From: Pseudoalteromonas luteoviolacea | GTDB lineage: Bacteria; Pseudomonadota; Gammaproteobacteria; Enterobacterales; Alteromonadaceae | Length of the DNA: 64,000 nt | NCBI RefSeq assembly: GCF_018100925.1 | Contig: NZ_JAGJEH010000001.1 | Coordinates: forward strand, 496,001-560,000 | Direction of reading: 5' to 3' | Part shown: piece by piece, positions 37,146 through 45,759 of the stretch | Layout of the letters: each line of letters opens with the position of its first letter | How positions within the stretch are numbered: the stretch's first letter is position 1 | Position numbers and translations under genes: made by a program | Notes under the pieces: generated by a model | Databases searched by the model: none | Told to the model about the DNA's origin: nothing | The model's input: only the letters and a program-made list of their open reading frames with translations

Positions 37146-37821
37146 TTTGCTAGCAATAGACGCTTCTACTGAAGCCTTAAGTCTTGCCCTATATTTCGAA
37201 GGCAACACGTTTACTCATTTTGAAGTGTGTCCCCAACAGCATAGTCAGAAAATTCTTCCGCTTGTCGATGCGCTTTTGTCTAAAGCAAATTGTACGCTTC
37301 AACAGTTAGATGGGATCGTATATGGTCGTGGACCAGGCAGCTTTACTGGTGTTCGGATTGGTGTTGCTGTTGCTCAAGGATTAGCATATTCAGCGGGTTT
37401 AAAACTCTCTGGTATATCTACGCTTCAAGCCATGGCACATGAGGCCATCAAGGAAAAAGGGTGTAATGAAGTGATCAGCGCAATTGATGCGCGTATGGGT
37501 GAAATTTACTTGGGGCACTTTATCAAAGACGCGCAAGGTAATGCAGTAGCGAAACAAAATGAAATAGTCATTAAGCCTGATACAATAACAGGAGACTTTA
37601 ATGGAGTCTCAGGGGTTGGAACTGGTTGGCAAACTTATTCTGATGATGCAAAGCGACTTAATGTGTCTACCATTGACTCAATCTCTTTGCCAAATGCAGC
37701 CTATATGTTAGAACTTGGCGATATCGCTTTTGCCACTGGTGATACAGTCTCGGCTCAAGATGCACAACCACACTATGTGAGAGACACAGTAACGTGGAAA
37801 AAGTTGCCTGGTAGAGAATAG
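37135..37821 (+). CDS. tsaB: tRNA threonylcarbamoyladenosine biosynthesis protein TsaB
   Basis: A 228-residue ASKHA-fold protein. NLLAIDASTEALSLALYF starts it and DGIVYGRGPGSFTGVRIGVA, then VAQGLAYSAGLKLSGISTLQ form the N-terminal interface. It works with TsaD and TsaE to make t6A at position 37 of ANN-decoding tRNAs; it is a pseudo-enzyme partner of TsaD. The gene overlaps yoaA by 11 bases, a common arrangement in gammaproteobacteria. Confidence 0.95.
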   Translation: MKHNLLAIDASTEALSLALYFEGNTFTHFEVCPQQHSQKILPLVDALLSKANCTLQQLDGIVYGRGPGSFTGVRIGVAVAQGLAYSAGLKLSGISTLQAMAHEAIKEKGCNEVISAIDARMGEIYLGHFIKDAQGNAVAKQNEIVIKPDTITGDFNGVSGVGTGWQTYSDDAKRLNVSTIDSISLPNAAYMLELGDIAFATGDTVSAQDAQPHYVRDTVTWKKLPGRE

Positions 37822-37861
37822 AAAGCTATCCTTAAATTAGGCACAATGATGGGCGCGTGTG

Positions 37862-38152
37862 ATGCAAATTAATCAAGTTGTTCAAAATAGAGATACTTAC
37901 CAGCTTAGATCTCAGGTTTTAAAAACTCAAAACGACTCGCGCCCAACCGAAAACAATCAGAAAGTCAGTGATATAAAGTTCAGCTCGCAAGGTGTCAAAC
38001 TAGCAGAGCAGTTTCGACAAGATAAAAATTCGGTTATTTACGATCAACCTTCCTTCAACTCAAATAAAGCTGTTCAAGCCTATTCAGCCTTGCAAAATGA
38101 CAGCCGCCGCTCGGAAATCCAGTCTTTAATAGGTGTTGATATATACGCCTGA
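37862..38152 (+). CDS. Uncharacterised 96-residue protein
   Basis: Starts at ATG 37862 (or GTG 37859) with no strong ribosome site. The protein is polar, with no signal or membrane segment. The C-terminus (NKAVQAYSALQNDSRRSEIQ, then SLIGVDIYA) is a short helix plus a conserved-looking end, a layout I have seen in small hypothetical proteins beside tsaB, but no function is known. It stands alone between tsaB and the EAL protein. Confidence 0.6.
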   Translation: MQINQVVQNRDTYQLRSQVLKTQNDSRPTENNQKVSDIKFSSQGVKLAEQFRQDKNSVIYDQPSFNSNKAVQAYSALQNDSRRSEIQSLIGVDIYA

Positions 38153-38238
38153 TCAGGTTGAATTATTTTCAGTAAAAAATTGCAATAAGCGATTGTATTC
38201 TAATTTTATTGGGGTAATGTAAAAAGAAAAACTGAGTT

Positions 38239-40305
38239 GTGACAAGAACGTTGCTGAATAAATTTAACCAATATGCATTTAAAATTTCCTCTAACACTGT
38301 GATACTTTCGCTGCGTGAGGGCTATATTGCGTTAATTCCTTTCTTCATAGTTGCTTCTGTTATCACACTAATCAATCAGTGGCTCAATATCTCCATGAAA
38401 GGCGTTGAGCATCAATTTTTAGAGGACTTCAACACGCTAGTATGGGGCATTTTCCCTGTACTCACCTTGATGTCCTTTAGTTACTACCTATCAAAAAACC
38501 TCAAAGTTCATACTATTGCTAGCCCTATTTTAGTTTTCACTTGTTTTACGGCTACAACGGGTTACATTACAATTTCTGGTAGTGACTTAGCAATTAATCA
38601 CCGAATGGGTGCCTTGTATTCTCTGCTAATGCCAGTGGTGTGTTGTTACTCTTTATCTTATTTAGAGCGCTTAAAAGTTTTCCGCCTAGTAGGCGTAAGC
38701 TCAATCAGCTTATTTTTACGTAAACATTTAAACCTAATTTTACCCTACTTAATTGTGACCAGTGTGGTGCTGCTGTTATTCCCCTATATTGATTTGGCCG
38801 CTGAAACCATAGTTGAAGGGCTGAGATCTCTAAACCCACACTGGAATGTATTTGAAAAGCTCTCCATGCAGTTATTGATATCTCACTTGCTGTGGTTTAT
38901 CGGTGTTCATGGGGATAATACTTACCATATTCTGGTGTCGAGTGAATTAACTAGTTATTACGTACTTCCGGACTTAATCAGCTACAACTTTTTTACTGGG
39001 TTTGTTATTTTGGGTGGCACTGGTTGCATTTGGGGCTTAATCGTTGCGGCTTTGTTTTTAAAAAAAGGGCAACATGAAAAGCGTATAGCAATTATTTCCT
39101 CACCTTTGGCTATGTTTAACATTAGTGAGGTCATGATTTATGCATTACCAATTGTATTTAACCCTTACATCTTATTGCCATTTTTATTATGCCCTTTAGT
39201 GAATGCATCGATTGCATATTTTGCTTTTTATAGTGGCTTTATTTCTATTCAATATATTGAAGAAATACCTTGGTTTACGCCCATATTTATTAATGGTTGG
39301 CTGTTAACTGAAAGCGTAAAAGGAGTTTTTTTACAAGTTGCACTGGTTTTGATCAACGCCCTAATATATTTTCCGTTCTTGAAGGCTAACCGAGACAATA
39401 ATTTATCTGGAAAAGCGCTAGATGTACTAATGAAGCGTTATACAGCTGGCCGTATGATTGAGGAAGGAGCAGAGGGCTCTTTTAGTGCAACACAAAGAAA
39501 AGAGCAAATTAATGCACATAGCTTAAAGGAAGTAACTGAGGCGCTTAATCAAGGTGCATTGACACTGTTTTATCAACCCAAAATTAACCCGTATAACAAA
39601 CAAGTAGTTGGCTTTGAAGCCTTATTAAGGCTAACCAATAAAGATGGCACTGTATCCGGGCCTTGGTTCTTAGAAACTCTTGAGCAACATAATCTATTAC
39701 ATATCATTGATAATTATGTGATTGACCAATTGGAAATAGATCTGGAGCAATTTTCAAAGCATGGGTTAAAACCAAAAATTAGCTTTAATATTTCACCGCA
39801 AAACCTCCTTACTGGAGGCTATAGACGAATTATCAAAGCATTTGCCAAATTTCCTGGTCAAGTAGAAGTTGAGCTATTGGAGTCTAGTTATATAGAAGAC
39901 TTTAATAAGACAGTGACGATTGTTGATGCGCTCAAGAAGAATAAAATTGATTGTGCAATGGATGACTTTGGTACTGGCTACTCTTGTTTGTCTGTTTTAT
40001 CAAAGCTTAATATTGAAACTATAAAGCTTGATCGAAGTCTATTACCTGATCAATTAAACAGTAAATCTATTTCTCTATATACGAATTTATCTGAAATGAT
40101 TTCTAAGCTGGGGTTCAAGCTGGTGGCAGAGGGAGTGGAAACTACAGACGAAGAACAAGTTGTAAAACAATCTCATATCGAGTGTGTGCAGGGTTTTCTA
40201 TACTTTAAAGCGATGCCTGTTGAAGAGGCAATTTATTTGTTCATGACTAAAGGAGCTACACAGCAGGCAGAGGACGCAACAAAAACCAAAGAGACGGAAG
40301 AATAA
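38239..40305 (+). CDS. PTS EIIC-like membrane domain fused to EAL cyclic-di-GMP phosphodiesterase
   Basis: A 688-residue fusion. Residues about 1-390 hold many hydrophobic helices and resemble the cellobiose-type EIIC permease (LREGYIALIPFFIVASVITL; ISHLLWFIGVHGDNTYHILV; LAMFNISEVMIYALPIVFNP). Residues about 425-680 form an EAL domain with all key residues: EALLRL, ISPQ, ELLESSYIEDF, DDFGTGYSCLSVLSKLN, IETIKLDRSLL, EGVET and QGFLYFKAMP, so it should hydrolyse c-di-GMP. No PTS IIA/IIB domain or partner is nearby, so the membrane part may sense a sugar rather than transport it. GTG start at 38239. Confidence 0.88.
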   Translation: MTRTLLNKFNQYAFKISSNTVILSLREGYIALIPFFIVASVITLINQWLNISMKGVEHQFLEDFNTLVWGIFPVLTLMSFSYYLSKNLKVHTIASPILVFTCFTATTGYITISGSDLAINHRMGALYSLLMPVVCCYSLSYLERLKVFRLVGVSSISLFLRKHLNLILPYLIVTSVVLLLFPYIDLAAETIVEGLRSLNPHWNVFEKLSMQLLISHLLWFIGVHGDNTYHILVSSELTSYYVLPDLISYNFFTGFVILGGTGCIWGLIVAALFLKKGQHEKRIAIISSPLAMFNISEVMIYALPIVFNPYILLPFLLCPLVNASIAYFAFYSGFISIQYIEEIPWFTPIFINGWLLTESVKGVFLQVALVLINALIYFPFLKANRDNNLSGKALDVLMKRYTAGRMIEEGAEGSFSATQRKEQINAHSLKEVTEALNQGALTLFYQPKINPYNKQVVGFEALLRLTNKDGTVSGPWFLETLEQHNLLHIIDNYVIDQLEIDLEQFSKHGLKPKISFNISPQNLLTGGYRRIIKAFAKFPGQVEVELLESSYIEDFNKTVTIVDALKKNKIDCAMDDFGTGYSCLSVLSKLNIETIKLDRSLLPDQLNSKSISLYTNLSEMISKLGFKLVAEGVETTDEEQVVKQSHIECVQGFLYFKAMPVEEAIYLFMTKGATQQAEDATKTKETEE

Positions 40306-40848
40306 AACAGCTGATGTACTCACCCACCAAAACTGCCTGCATTTTATAGCCATTAACTTTTTCTATTGCCTGAGCTTTGGATAGAGAAGTTCTGTGTAAT
40401 TTATTAACGTAGGGGGTTACTCTGCGCTGTCTTTAACAATACCGCTAGGTTGTTTTATAAAAATCGAGTCTTGTGGAATGTGATTGTGCGAGCGAAAGGC
40501 GCAAGCCTATTTGCTGTAATATCAACGAGATAGCAGAGACGCAAATACAAGGCTAATACGGCAGGAAAAGTGAAACCCACTGGATCACCTCTTAAAGCCT
40601 CAACTAGTTCACTGCTATGACAAATGACGAATTAGCAAGTTACTTGAAACTTTATAAATTTACAATTCCTTAATTATTTTATAACTTAATGATGATGTAG
40701 TAATCATATCTTTTGTTGATGGCCTTAAAAGTCAGACAGTAATGTTTGCACCCATCACGAAAGAGCAAGTCGACTCTGTTAATTAATTGAACTTTATTTA
40801 GATCAGTAATTTATAGAAAAATTAATTTTTGGATTAAAGGGAAAAAGT
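40306..40848. other. Intergenic region with possible degenerate coding remnant
   Basis: About 540 bases with no intact gene. On the minus strand, 40310-40410, a short frame reads HRTSLSKAQAIEKVNGYKMQ, which looks protein-like but is bounded by stops and continues antisense into the EAL gene. The promoter of the secreted-protein gene must be near the right end. Confidence 0.4.
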
Positions 40849-41358
40849 ATGAAAAGGTTAGCTGCAATCTCACTGGTAGTTGCTTCATTGGCTTCAATAA
40901 ACGCAAATGCAGGGCCCATTTCTACTGTTGAAGTAGAGGCTGCACAAAAAGGTTGGGGTGAAGGGATTGTTAAAATTGGCCAATCAAAAGACCCAAGAAA
41001 AGCTGCTATTCAACATTTGGAAAGGTTTTATGCGTTTGATTATGGACAAGTGTTGTTTAAACCAACTTTAGCATCGGTAGACCAATTCAGAGGCACTAAA
41101 AAAGAAGCGTTGTCTTACTTTGTGGGTCAAGATTTGGCTGAAGATAAAGGCTTTGCTCTAGCGCCTTACGTCAAGGTGCGTTGGGAAAATGAAGGGATCA
41201 TCACTGATGGTGATTCGGCTATATCTATGGGTAACTACTATTTCACTAATAAAAAGGGTGAAGAAATTAAAGTAGAGTATTCATTTGCTTATATCAAAGA
41301 TAAAGAAGGTAACGTCAAAATAAACCTACACCATTCGTCATTGCCATTTAAGCTTTAA
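40849..41358 (+). CDS. Secreted NTF2-like protein of unknown function
   Basis: A 169-residue protein with a clean signal peptide (AAISLVVASLASINANAGPI, cut after NANA). The mature part has the NTF2-like/CaMKII-association layout: WGEGIVKIGQSKDPRKAAIQ, HLERFYAFDYGQVLFKPTLA, then FAYIKDKEGNVKINLHHSSL. Homologs are sometimes labelled phosphoribosyl-AMP cyclohydrolase, which the sequence does not support (no HisI motif). Strong GGGAAAAAGT site near ATG. A terminator follows, so it is a single-gene unit. Confidence 0.75.
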   Translation: MKRLAAISLVVASLASINANAGPISTVEVEAAQKGWGEGIVKIGQSKDPRKAAIQHLERFYAFDYGQVLFKPTLASVDQFRGTKKEALSYFVGQDLAEDKGFALAPYVKVRWENEGIITDGDSAISMGNYYFTNKKGEEIKVEYSFAYIKDKEGNVKINLHHSSLPFKL

Positions 41359-41372
41359 GTACCCCTATATTG

Positions 41373-41419
41373 TCAACTGCCCAGATGTATGTTTTGAGCT
41401 GCTGGGTAGTTGATTTTTT
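41373..41419 (+). terminator. Terminator after the secreted NTF2-like gene
   Basis: TCAACTGCCCAG and CTGGGTAGTTGA form a long stem with one G-T pair, followed by TTTTTTA. It starts 15 bases past the stop codon. Confidence 0.85.
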
Positions 41420-41555
41420 AATCTGCCATTTACTTTATATTTTATCGATCACTCATCACTATACTTTCATTTTTCGTACACTCTGTTAGCTTATTGTTTC
41501 CAATTGGTGATGATGTACATGGTATGACATTATACATCTGAATAAGGAGTATACG

Positions 41556-42632
41556 ATGACGCCAGAAGAAGTGGATATAGAAAAGGCTCAAATTGAGGCC
41601 GAAATAAAGCGCTACGAAATACGGGCAGGGGTTTGGAAAGTAGCTCTTGGAACCGCGCTCGTAGGAATCGCTGCTGCATTTTTTCCTTTCGCACAGCAAT
41701 ACGCAACGGTGTATTTTTCGGTAAAAATTGAAACGATGAAACAACAAGCCGCTTTAGACACAGCGCTGCGCGAAGCGCAGTTAACGGGCACTACCTTAAA
41801 TCGTAAGTTTCTTGATTCAATAGCGGAAGAAGGTCGAAGTTCAAATCTCGATGAGCGAATTGTATTGGCTGAATATTACGCATATCTCTCAGATCAGGGA
41901 GAAGAACGCATTCGCTGGGAAGGCTTTTTGAAACATTTATACGATTTGCGAGAACAAAAGAGAGCTGCAGTGGTTGATGCGATCACAAAGGCAACCAACG
42001 AAAAAAGTACTGCGACCGAAATTGCTGTTGCGCAAGCACAAGCGAGGCTGCTTGTTGAAAGCGCGGCGTCAGTGCAGTCAGCTCCTTACTCTATGTCTAC
42101 TCTTGATATTCAGAGCTTAATTAATTTATTAGATGATGACAGCGACGCCATTCGTCAAAGAGCGCAGAAAGCTCTGGGCGATAGGGGGCTTGTTATTGTG
42201 CGTCCTGTCATGGCTGAGTTAAGAACAGGCTCCCATAGTAAAGCAAAACGATTAGGTTTGTTGATTGCACTTACTGAGATGATGCGAAAAAACAAAAGTA
42301 ACCGTCGGCAAATTAGCAGCTTATTGACCATTGATGATCTAGAGGTTTTGTTAGAGCACGCAATTGACCAAAATAGAATGGTCCATATACATGCTGCAGA
42401 ATTTTTATATGATTTAGGCGATCCTGAAATATTTAACGCGACATTAGCGCTGTGGAATGACTCAACAACAGACTCGGGAAAGTTCAATCTGGCTTTGGTA
42501 TTGAAAGGCCTTGCTCCGTTTGTGCCAGGTAACAAACAAAGAGAGTTTCAAAGCAAGCTAACGTCATTGCTTGGAAGTGTCGGCCCTAAAACAGATAAGT
42601 TGTTAAAAGATGCGATTTCACTCATGAATTAA
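41556..42632 (+). CDS. Membrane-anchored HEAT-like protein of unknown function
   Basis: A 358-residue protein. Residues about 27-47 form one membrane helix (VWKVALGTALVGIAAAFFPF), with a coiled stretch rich in Glu/Lys before it. After a helical linker, residues about 170-355 are short repeating helices (SLINLLDDDSDAIRQRAQKA; DLEVLLEHAIDQNRMVHIHA, then AEFLYDLGDPEIFNATLALW) like HEAT repeats, usually a protein-interaction scaffold. No enzyme motif is visible. The ATG has a GGAG site. Confidence 0.65.
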   Translation: MTPEEVDIEKAQIEAEIKRYEIRAGVWKVALGTALVGIAAAFFPFAQQYATVYFSVKIETMKQQAALDTALREAQLTGTTLNRKFLDSIAEEGRSSNLDERIVLAEYYAYLSDQGEERIRWEGFLKHLYDLREQKRAAVVDAITKATNEKSTATEIAVAQAQARLLVESAASVQSAPYSMSTLDIQSLINLLDDDSDAIRQRAQKALGDRGLVIVRPVMAELRTGSHSKAKRLGLLIALTEMMRKNKSNRRQISSLLTIDDLEVLLEHAIDQNRMVHIHAAEFLYDLGDPEIFNATLALWNDSTTDSGKFNLALVLKGLAPFVPGNKQREFQSKLTSLLGSVGPKTDKLLKDAISLMN

Positions 42633-42805
42633 CTATGGCAAATTTTAAGTGGCCTCAGTAAGGCATTGCTTTAAGATGTATTTATTAGTGAAGCTGTAGT
42701 TGATAGATTTCATATTATTTTAAGAAAGCGCGTTTATGCCAACGAGGTCAATTGCCCCATTTGTTAGATAGGATAACTAGGAGTCAGAAGCACTAAGGAA
42801 AAGCG

Positions 42806-43771
42806 ATGAGGAACAGCGATAGAGTTATATCAACCCACCCAGATAGTGCCTACAAAGGCACCGTTGTTTGGAGCCCAATAAAGTCAATTTGGTTTTTATT
42901 CAACTTATGCCTGGCGCTATTTGTCGCGCCGTTTTACTTTTCGTGGTCTGCGATGGCTGCTTTTCTTGTATTAACTGCTGTTACATTGTGCTTTGGCCAT
43001 TCATTGGGCATGCATAGGTTGCTGATTCATCGCTCTTATCAATGTCCAAAGTGGATGGAGTACACTTTTGTTTATCTAGGAGTCTTGGTTGGGATGGCTG
43101 GTCCCGTCGGTATGCTTAAGCAACATGACCTGCGTGATTGGGCGCAAAGGCAAAATCGGTGTCATGATTTTTTACTGCACGGATCAAAAATTCTAAAAGA
43201 TGGGTGGTGGCAATTAAATTGTGATTTGAGACTGGATCACCCGCCAATATTTAATATTGAGTCGCGTGTCGTGGGTAACCGTTTTTATCAATTTATGGAA
43301 TCTAGTTGGCTTTGCCAACAATTAGTCTTAGCAATACCGCTATTTTGGTTTGGCGGGTTGAGTTGGGTGCTGTATGGCGTTTCACTACGCGTAGTTGTTT
43401 CGATTGGCGGTCATTGGTTAATTGGCTACTTTGCTCACAATCACGGTGAGCGGACATGGAAAGTCGAAGGCGCTGCGGTGCAAGGGCATAATATCCGTTT
43501 AGCCGGATTTCTTTCCATGGGGGAGGCTTGGCACAATAATCACCATGCATTTCCCGGTTCAGCTATGCTAGGTCTATACAAAGACGAGCCAGATCCCGGG
43601 TGGTGGGTTTTAAATGCGCTGAGCAACATGGGAGTTGTCACTCATATCAAGTTACCAGAACATTTGCCAGAGAGATCTGAGTTAGTAGCAGAGTTTTCAA
43701 GCAAGGATGAGCGTCAAAAACGCGTACCTGAAAAGTGTAAAATCGCAAATTTGATAAATAGATCAGGCTAA
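42806..43771 (+). CDS. Fatty-acid desaturase-type membrane protein
   Basis: A 321-residue protein of the acyl-lipid/acyl-CoA delta-9-type desaturase fold. Four membrane helices surround histidine boxes FGHSLGMHRLLIHRSYQ (H-x4-H and HRS) and LSMGEAWHNNHHAFPGSA (third box, HNNHH). The second box, normally HR-x-HH, is atypical: HDLRDWAQRQNRCHDFLLHG, with His spread apart. Iron coordination is therefore plausible but not the standard set. It would introduce or modify double bonds in acyl chains. Flanking intergenic spaces suggest single-gene transcription. Confidence 0.82.
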   Translation: MRNSDRVISTHPDSAYKGTVVWSPIKSIWFLFNLCLALFVAPFYFSWSAMAAFLVLTAVTLCFGHSLGMHRLLIHRSYQCPKWMEYTFVYLGVLVGMAGPVGMLKQHDLRDWAQRQNRCHDFLLHGSKILKDGWWQLNCDLRLDHPPIFNIESRVVGNRFYQFMESSWLCQQLVLAIPLFWFGGLSWVLYGVSLRVVVSIGGHWLIGYFAHNHGERTWKVEGAAVQGHNIRLAGFLSMGEAWHNNHHAFPGSAMLGLYKDEPDPGWWVLNALSNMGVVTHIKLPEHLPERSELVAEFSSKDERQKRVPEKCKIANLINRSG

Positions 43772-43875
43772 TGTGGGAACCAAATTGATACTCTTTGTAA
43801 TTAATTTATATGCTCCACCAGTGAAATCAATAACGTGTGTGGTTAAGGCTTGGTTTTAATAAAAGGTGTTTTTTA

Positions 43876-44211
43876 GTGAAGCAATATATTAGCGCCCTAG
43901 TAATGTTCATTTTGTTTTGTAGTTCGATTAGTCCAGCGCTTGCTTGTCGCCCAGACATTGAAGGGATCCTAAAGGAGTCGAAGAATGAAATCGTGAAAAT
44001 ATTGAAACCCATGCATGCTATAGAGCCAAATGACATTGCTGATATTTATCAACTAGATGTCAATATGAAGTGGATAAACACAGACTCTGGACGAGATTGT
44101 CCAGACCAATATGTACTCCAGTTTCAAGTACTTTTAAAAGATAGTAGGGTGTTTGGTATCACACATTTCACTGGTATAGATAATGAAATCAAAGTAATTG
44201 AATTGAAATAA
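43876..44211 (+). CDS. Small secreted protein of unknown function
   Basis: About 111 residues when started at GTG 43876 (AAAAGG about ten bases upstream), which gives a good signal peptide (KQYISALVMFILFCSSISPA, then LAC). The open frame reaches back to 43837 but the extra residues break the signal. The mature protein has two cysteines (ACRPD, RDCPDQY). No family was recognised. Confidence 0.55.
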   Translation: MKQYISALVMFILFCSSISPALACRPDIEGILKESKNEIVKILKPMHAIEPNDIADIYQLDVNMKWINTDSGRDCPDQYVLQFQVLLKDSRVFGITHFTGIDNEIKVIELK

Positions 44212-44293
44212 ATACCAAAACTCGCCATGTGACAATGTCAAATTACATGTAATAGTTTGGCTACAGTTGCGTTTATAGAGACATGGGTATTTA

Positions 44294-44319
44294 GTGGCTA
44301 GGATTAATGTACTAGCCAC
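44294..44319 (-). terminator. Hairpin between convergent genes
   Basis: GTGGCTAG / CTAGCCAC, an eight-base stem with ten-base loop, lies just after the phytase-like gene's stop. The T tract is short. It could serve both strands. Confidence 0.45.
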
Positions 44320-44327
44320 CCACAAAA

Positions 44328-45407
44328 TTAACTTGCGTTACCGCCAGTGATAACTTCAAACAGTAAAATCTGACTTAATTGCTTTCCGTGCACATTAAAA
44401 TTGTTGTCAGACACCATCAACAAACTTTGATTGCCGTTTTCTAAAACGGGTCCAAAAGTAATGCCTTCGAGATTATCAATATGCTTGGAGCCAATTTGTT
44501 GCTTTATTGTCTCCATATCTAACAGTAAGGTCTTGTTGGCTGGACGGAATTGTTGTTTATTTAGAGACGCGAGATTTTTGATATCTGTTGCTTCTTTCAT
44601 GTCTACAAGGTAAATACTGACGCTATTACCGCCATCAGAGATCCCAGCAGTGAATGAGCGCTCCATTGTTAAGAATTGGTGTTCATTGATTTGCAGTATT
44701 TCAACTAGGCCGGTGGTACGAAATGCATCTGGTTTGGCTTCGGTGCGATTGACAAGCGGTTCGAGGTAATATGCAAATTGGTACTGCATCTGTTTAGAGG
44801 CAAAATCGAAGTATGAAATGCGCACCATACTACCATGCTGTACCGTGGCTTTTTTACCATCTTGCTTTAAGGGCCCTTCCATTGATACCCAGACACCTTT
44901 TCCCGAAGGAGTGACGGTGATACCTTCAAAAACGGCATTGTGTCTTGGACCAGAATTGTCTTGGATCTCAAACATTTTAGGGAGTGTAAATGGTGCCAGA
45001 CCTTGCTCGTTTTGCAGGAATATTGCCGGTGGGTGTTTATATCTAACACTGCCTTCACTGCACCAAACCAAACTATTAGTCTTTGGTAATACTCTTAAAC
45101 TCTCAGGATCTACAACACCGGCCTTTGAGCCTTTTTTAACAAGCGCTGTTGACTTGTTAAAACGCACATGTTCAATTTTTTTACCTTTAATATTGATGGT
45201 GGCGTCAAGGTATCGCGGATTTTTGGCATCATCAACAATCAGTAAATATTGGTCACCTGTATACTCAATGCTCGACAGGCCTCCTACTTTATCACCATTT
45301 ACACGTAGATCAGCAGGAACAACAAACTCATCCAAAAACGCTAGTTTCATTGGCGTCGAATACGCGAAAAAAGGGGCCAAGATGGCTAAGAATAAATAAG
45401 TACGCAT
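44328..45407 (-). CDS. Phytase-like esterase (esterase-like activity of phytase) protein
   Basis: A 359-residue protein with a signal peptide (MRTYLFLAILAPFFAYSTPM). It shows the pattern of the phytase-like esterase family (Pfam PF13449): VGGLSSIEYTGDQYLLIVDD near the start, then VDPESLRVLPKTNSLVWCSE, VFEGITVTPSGKGVWVSMEG, LVEILQINEHQFLTMERSFT, then DNLEGITFGPVLENGNQSLL, all beta-propeller strand motifs. Members are secreted; activity is inferred from fold and not certain. It has no operon partner. Confidence 0.8.
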   Translation of the reverse strand: MRTYLFLAILAPFFAYSTPMKLAFLDEFVVPADLRVNGDKVGGLSSIEYTGDQYLLIVDDAKNPRYLDATINIKGKKIEHVRFNKSTALVKKGSKAGVVDPESLRVLPKTNSLVWCSEGSVRYKHPPAIFLQNEQGLAPFTLPKMFEIQDNSGPRHNAVFEGITVTPSGKGVWVSMEGPLKQDGKKATVQHGSMVRISYFDFASKQMQYQFAYYLEPLVNRTEAKPDAFRTTGLVEILQINEHQFLTMERSFTAGISDGGNSVSIYLVDMKEATDIKNLASLNKQQFRPANKTLLLDMETIKQQIGSKHIDNLEGITFGPVLENGNQSLLMVSDNNFNVHGKQLSQILLFEVITGGNAS

Positions 45408-45568
45408 AAATCATTTAATACAAAATAAATAGAACTGAGCAATATACGCGGGTAACGTTAAATTTGCATCACAAAAGGCTGAAAATGACGTAATTAATTT
45501 TAAAGTGTTGTTTTCAAAGAATTAGAAAAGTTTGAAAAGCAGACACTTGTTAAAAGTCGGTGCCCAGT

Positions 45569-45632
45569 TTTATGCATAACCTAGTGTCTAGTGTTATTCC
45601 AAAAGCTGAGTTAACGCAAGGTTATGCATAAA
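45569..45632. repeat. 14-base perfect inverted repeat TTTATGCATAACCT
   Basis: TTTATGCATAACCT at 45569-45582 is repeated in inverted form (AGGTTATGCATAAA) at 45619-45632, with 36 bases between. Each arm itself contains the palindrome TTATGCATAA. This could be terminal repeats of a small relic element or a double protein-binding site. Confidence 0.6.
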
Positions 45633-45640
45633 TCTATGAA

Positions 45641-45708
45641 ACCCATTCGCGCTGATCCTGCATGTTATCGCAGCTAGCTACAATCACGAACTGACTTGAC
45701 GAATGGGT
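45641..45708. repeat. 9-base inverted repeat ACCCATTCG
   Basis: ACCCATTCG at 45641-45649 and CGAATGGGT at 45700-45708, separated by 50 bases, directly next to the larger inverted repeat. Significance unknown. Confidence 0.45.
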
Positions 45709-45759
45709 CATGAAATACTGCCATCGCAAATTAATTACTTAGGGATAAACCGGTAATGC

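Larger units (their letters stand above)
45408..45759. other. Intergenic region with two inverted repeats
   Basis: No gene supported in about 350 bases. It contains the two inverted-repeat pairs listed separately. Very short frames such as MKYCHRKLIT look like the fragment of a coding gene but are too short to judge. Confidence 0.55.

Noticed and set aside
40310..40410. Minus-strand frame HRTSLSKAQAIEKVNGYKMQ that resembles the end of a LytTR DNA-binding domain
   Set aside because: Bounded by stops upstream and continues antisense into the EAL gene; too short and degenerate to call.
40849..41358. Label as phosphoribosyl-AMP cyclohydrolase
   Set aside because: No HisI zinc or catalytic motif; the true hisI is at 27477-28088 and this protein is secreted and NTF2-like.
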